Part shown: positions 15,501 to 17,998 of the stretch, one piece after another
How the letters are laid out: every line of letters starts with the position of its first letter
Numbering within the stretch: the first letter of the stretch is position 1
Source of the DNA: Lentimicrobiaceae bacterium
Lineage (GTDB): Bacteria > Bacteroidota > Bacteroidia > Bacteroidales > WCHB1-69
DNA: 17,998 bases
Reading direction: 5' to 3'
Assembly: GCA_009776395.1 (NCBI GenBank)
Contig: WRNX01000015.1
Span: 1-17,998, forward strand
Translations under genes and position numbers: made by a program
Notes under the pieces: model-generated
Seen by the model: the letters and a program-made list of their open reading frames with translations, nothing else
Databases searched by the model: none
What the model was told of the DNA's origin: nothing

Positions 15501-15538
15501 TTAATATACTTTTACCATTGTTATTAATTCAATTTTTT

Positions 15539-16267
15539 ATGGCAAATTTAAGTGTAAACATTAACAAAATAGCCACGCTACGAAATGCGCGAGGCGGAAA
15601 TCTTCCCAACCTTATTCAAGTCGCAAAAGATTGTGAAAAATTTGGCGCTCAGGGAATTACAGTACACCCAAGACCAGATGGACGTCATATTCGCTACGAG
15701 GATGTTAGAAATCTTAAAAAAATAGTTACCACAGAATTTAATATTGAAGGGTATCCATCCAAAGAGTTTATTGATTTAGTAATGGAAGTAAAACCGCATC
15801 AAGTTACCTTGGTTCCCGATGCACCCGATGCCATCACCTCAAATAATGGCTGGGATACCATTACATATCAAGATATGCTTTTTGAGATTTGCCAAAATTT
15901 AAAAAAAGAGGGGATACGCACTTCTATTTTTGTAAACCCCGATACCATTATGGTACGAAATGCCAAACATTGCGGAACAGATAGAATTGAGTTATATACA
16001 GAAAGTTATGCCTTTAATTATCCGGTCAATCCCGAAAATGCCATTGAAGATTATATTCATGCAGCAAGAGAAGCTGAAAAACAAAAACTTGGAATAAACG
16101 CCGGACACGACCTAAACTTGTATAATCTCAATTATTTTGCAACAAAAATACCTCAACTCTTGGAAGTTTCTATCGGACATGCTTTAATCTGCGATGCTTT
16201 ATATTTAGGATTGGAAGATACGATTAAACTGTATCAAAACGCTTTAACAATGAGCAATCACGAATAA
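15539..16267 (+). CDS. pdxJ: Pyridoxine 5'-phosphate synthase
   Basis: This 242-residue TIM-barrel enzyme condenses 3-amino-1-hydroxyacetone 1-phosphate with 1-deoxy-D-xylulose 5-phosphate to pyridoxine 5'-phosphate, the last ring-forming step of the DXP-dependent vitamin B6 route. Signatures are 'VNINKIATLRNARGG' (6-20), 'TVHPRPDGRHIRYEDV' (41-56), 'NIEGYP' (68-73) and 'GINAGHDLNL' (185-194). His43, Arg45, His50, Glu70 and His190 align with E. coli PdxJ H45, R47, H52, E72 and H193, so it should be active. I chose the ATG at 15539, which gives the normal family length and N-terminus. An in-frame TTG at 15518 would add seven residues without support. It is probably transcribed with the SPOR gene upstream. 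It converges on gcvP, a PLP enzyme, although that adjacency may be coincidence. Confidence 0.96.
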   Translation: MANLSVNINKIATLRNARGGNLPNLIQVAKDCEKFGAQGITVHPRPDGRHIRYEDVRNLKKIVTTEFNIEGYPSKEFIDLVMEVKPHQVTLVPDAPDAITSNNGWDTITYQDMLFEICQNLKKEGIRTSIFVNPDTIMVRNAKHCGTDRIELYTESYAFNYPVNPENAIEDYIHAAREAEKQKLGINAGHDLNLYNLNYFATKIPQLLEVSIGHALICDALYLGLEDTIKLYQNALTMSNHE

Positions 16268-16295
16268 CTAATATCTAATATCTAATAACTAATCA
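16268..16295 (+). repeat. Four-unit heptamer tandem repeat (CTAATNN) between convergent pdxJ and gcvP
   Basis: The units are ctaatat, ctaatat, ctaataa and ctaatca. They begin directly after the pdxJ TAA and fill nearly all of the 31-base spacer up to the gcvP stop. The TAA triplets at 16265, 16269, 16276, 16283 and 16290 fall in all three forward frames. The array resembles the TAATCAY array at 6449-6483 in period, core and position. Confidence 0.85.
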
Positions 16296-16298
16296 TTA

Positions 16299-17998
16299 TT
16301 ACCACACGCAGCACACCAAATTTCTATCCCCGTGTGCATCGTTCACTTTGCCTACTGCGGGCCAATATTTATCATCGTGAGGCAACGGAAACACCGCTTT
16401 TTCACGGGTATAAGGTCGCTCCCAGTCAGTAGCGCTCACTACTTTTGCTGTATGAGGCGCATTTTTGATCACGTTATTAAGTTTGTCCGCCTTGCCTTCT
16501 TCAATTTCGCGAATCTCTTCTCTAATAGAGATGAAAGCGTCACACAATCTGTCAATTTCGCTCAACGGCTCACTTTCAGTAGGTTCTACCATTAATGTAC
16601 CGTGAATAGGGAACGCTACGGTAGGTGCATGAAATCCGTAATCCATTAAACGTTTGGCAATATCAATTACCTGCACACCTGCGGAGCGTTCAAACTCGTT
16701 GCAGTCGAGAATAAACTCGTGAGCGCAACGTCCTTTTGCGCCGAGATACATAATTTTATAGTGTTCTTTCAAACGCGCCACCATATAGTTTGCGTTTAAA
16801 ATTGCCATTTTAGTAACTTCTGTTAATCCGTTTCCACCCAACATTTTCAGGTATCCGTAAGTAATGGGCAAGATAAAAGCGCTACCATAGGGGGAGGCTG
16901 CAATTTGACTGCCTTTCTCTCCACCTACTTTGTAAAGTGGATGATTGGGTAAAAAGTCAATCAAGAAATCGGCAACTCCGATAGGTCCTACGCCGGGTCC
17001 GCCGCCGCCGTGAGGAATGGCAAACGTTTTGTGCAGATTCAAATGGCACACATCGGCACCCATGCATGCAGGACAAGTTAAACCTACCTGTGCGTTCATG
17101 TTTGCGCCATCCATATACACCAAACCACCATTTTCGTGAACTGTTTGAATAATCTCTAAAATTGCCTCTTCAAAAACGCCGTGGGTAGATGGGTAAGTAA
17201 TCATAATACACGACAAATTTTCTTTATATTGTTCTACTTTGGTGCGTAAATCTTCCACATCAATTTCACCTTCCAAAGTAGATTTTACTATCACTATTTC
17301 CAAACCGGCTTTTGCTGCCGATGCCGGATTGGTGCCGTGCGCCGATGCCGGAATTAAACACACTTTACGGTGTGCCTCCCCTCTATCAATATGATAATTG
17401 CGAATCACCATCAAACCGGCGTACTCACCTGCTGCACCGGAATTGGGCTGAAACGAAATCGCCTTAAATCCGGTTATCACTTGCAACCATTTATCCATTT
17501 CCTCAATCATCTCCAAATATCCTTGCGCTTGCTCAGTTGGTACAAACGGATGCAACGCGCCTGCTTCTACCCAGCTTAACGGCATCACTTCTGCAGCCGC
17601 ATTCAATTTCATAGTACAGGAACCAAGAGGAATCATAGCGCGGTTGAGCGACAAATCTTTAACTTCCAATTTTTTCATATAACGCATCATCTCTGTTTCA
17701 CTTTGATACTTGGTGAAAATATCTTGCTGCATAAAAGATGAAGTTCGTTGCAACTCTTTGGGAATGTTCAACTCAGGTGTACACGGTTGGCAAATATATG
17801 GAGTAAATTCTTTTCCAGCGGCTTCCGCCAAAATGAAAAGAATTAAGTTTATATCTTCCAGTTTTACCGTTTCATCTAACGATAACGAGAAGCAGGTTTC
17901 GCACCAGTAGTAAAAATTCACTTCACGGGCGATTGCTATTTTTTTAACATCTTCTGTAGTAATTTCTTGTGGCGCTTCAAAACATAAAGTATCGAAAA
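16299..17998 (-). CDS. gcvP: Glycine dehydrogenase (decarboxylating), P-protein, C-terminal part
   Basis: This is the PLP-dependent P-protein of the glycine cleavage system, which decarboxylates glycine and passes the aminomethyl group to the lipoyl H-protein. The frame is open to the window edge. The GTG at 17919-17921 is not a start, because codons before it ('FDTLCFEAPQEITTEDVKKI') match the linker of the single-chain enzyme. About 566 residues are present out of about 950, and the N-terminal half lies beyond the window. PLP-site features include 'HGTNPASAA', 'DGANMNAQVGL' and 'HLNLHKTFAIPHGGGGPG'; the Schiff-base Lys is encoded by the complement of 17028-17030. The 'PLGSCTMKLNAA' motif is intact. 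The C-terminus stops at 'DRNLVCCVW', slightly shorter than the E. coli protein. Presence of the linker argues against a separate GcvPB subunit. It is convergent with pdxJ. Confidence 0.96.
   Translation of the reverse strand, partial: FDTLCFEAPQEITTEDVKKIAIAREVNFYYWCETCFSLSLDETVKLEDINLILFILAEAAGKEFTPYICQPCTPELNIPKELQRTSSFMQQDIFTKYQSETEMMRYMKKLEVKDLSLNRAMIPLGSCTMKLNAAAEVMPLSWVEAGALHPFVPTEQAQGYLEMIEEMDKWLQVITGFKAISFQPNSGAAGEYAGLMVIRNYHIDRGEAHRKVCLIPASAHGTNPASAAKAGLEIVIVKSTLEGEIDVEDLRTKVEQYKENLSCIMITYPSTHGVFEEAILEIIQTVHENGGLVYMDGANMNAQVGLTCPACMGADVCHLNLHKTFAIPHGGGGPGVGPIGVADFLIDFLPNHPLYKVGGEKGSQIAASPYGSAFILPITYGYLKMLGGNGLTEVTKMAILNANYMVARLKEHYKIMYLGAKGRCAHEFILDCNEFERSAGVQVIDIAKRLMDYGFHAPTVAFPIHGTLMVEPTESEPLSEIDRLCDAFISIREEIREIEEGKADKLNNVIKNAPHTAKVVSATDWERPYTREKAVFPLPHDDKYWPAVGKVNDAHGDRNLVCCVW

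Noticed and set aside
15518..15538. TTG start for pdxJ
   Set aside because: It adds seven residues not found in the family; the ATG at 15539 gives the canonical N-terminus and length.
16299..17921. Complete two-subunit-type GcvPB starting at the GTG near 17921
   Set aside because: The frame stays open to the window edge and encodes the inter-domain linker of the single-chain P-protein.

Overview
The window looks like a chromosomal segment of an uncultivated or little-studied member of the Bacteroidota, probably Bacteroidales-like. The evidence is a low-GC genome with short AT-rich spacers; no Shine-Dalgarno-like purine runs at starts; promoter elements matching the Bacteroidota -7 consensus TAnnTTTG; three secreted proteins whose predicted signal-peptidase I site is followed directly by Gln (the Bacteroidota 'Q-rule'); a TonB-dependent receptor of the 'FIPSLLHSSRDVY' plug type; and a DUF5689-type lipoprotein. 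I see no RNA gene, CRISPR array, transposase, integrase or phage gene.

Layout. (1) 1-2553, plus: an RND efflux transporter whose N-terminal ~175 residues lie before the window. (2) 2604-8976: two ABC-2 exporter permeases, one on each strand (2604-3719 minus, 7870-8976 plus). They face away from each other across a TonB-dependent receptor (3884-6451) and an outer-membrane lipoprotein (6485-7762). No ABC ATPase, membrane-fusion protein or TolC gene is in view. (3) 9162-14975, minus: a probable operon read from mreB through a glycosyltransferase-like gene, a small [4Fe-4S] ferredoxin-like subunit, a membrane-bound HdrD/EMO-like Fe-S/heme oxidoreductase and an S41 carboxy-terminal processing protease. 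The three middle genes are separated by only 3-4 bases. (4) 15102-16267, plus: a small secreted SPOR protein and pdxJ (pyridoxine 5'-phosphate synthase), divergent from mreB. (5) 16299-17998, minus: the C-terminal ~566 residues of glycine dehydrogenase P-protein, convergent with pdxJ; its N-terminal half is beyond the window.

The genes cover envelope transport, cell shape and peptidoglycan (MreB, SPOR, S41 protease), quinone-linked redox chemistry, and PLP supply and use (pdxJ beside gcvP, though the proximity may be chance). Nothing in the window is clearly a new defence or mobile system. The most distinctive unexplained structure is a family of 7-base tandem repeats (TAATNNN) that begin at or next to stop codons and place stops in all frames. 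Next are the split and inverted ABC-2 permease pair around the TonB receptor/DUF5689 cassette, and an orphan mreB that is not followed by mreCD. No spacer exceeds 300 bases; the largest (8977-9161, 185 bases) holds a degenerate GTG-rich repeat and an AT palindrome.
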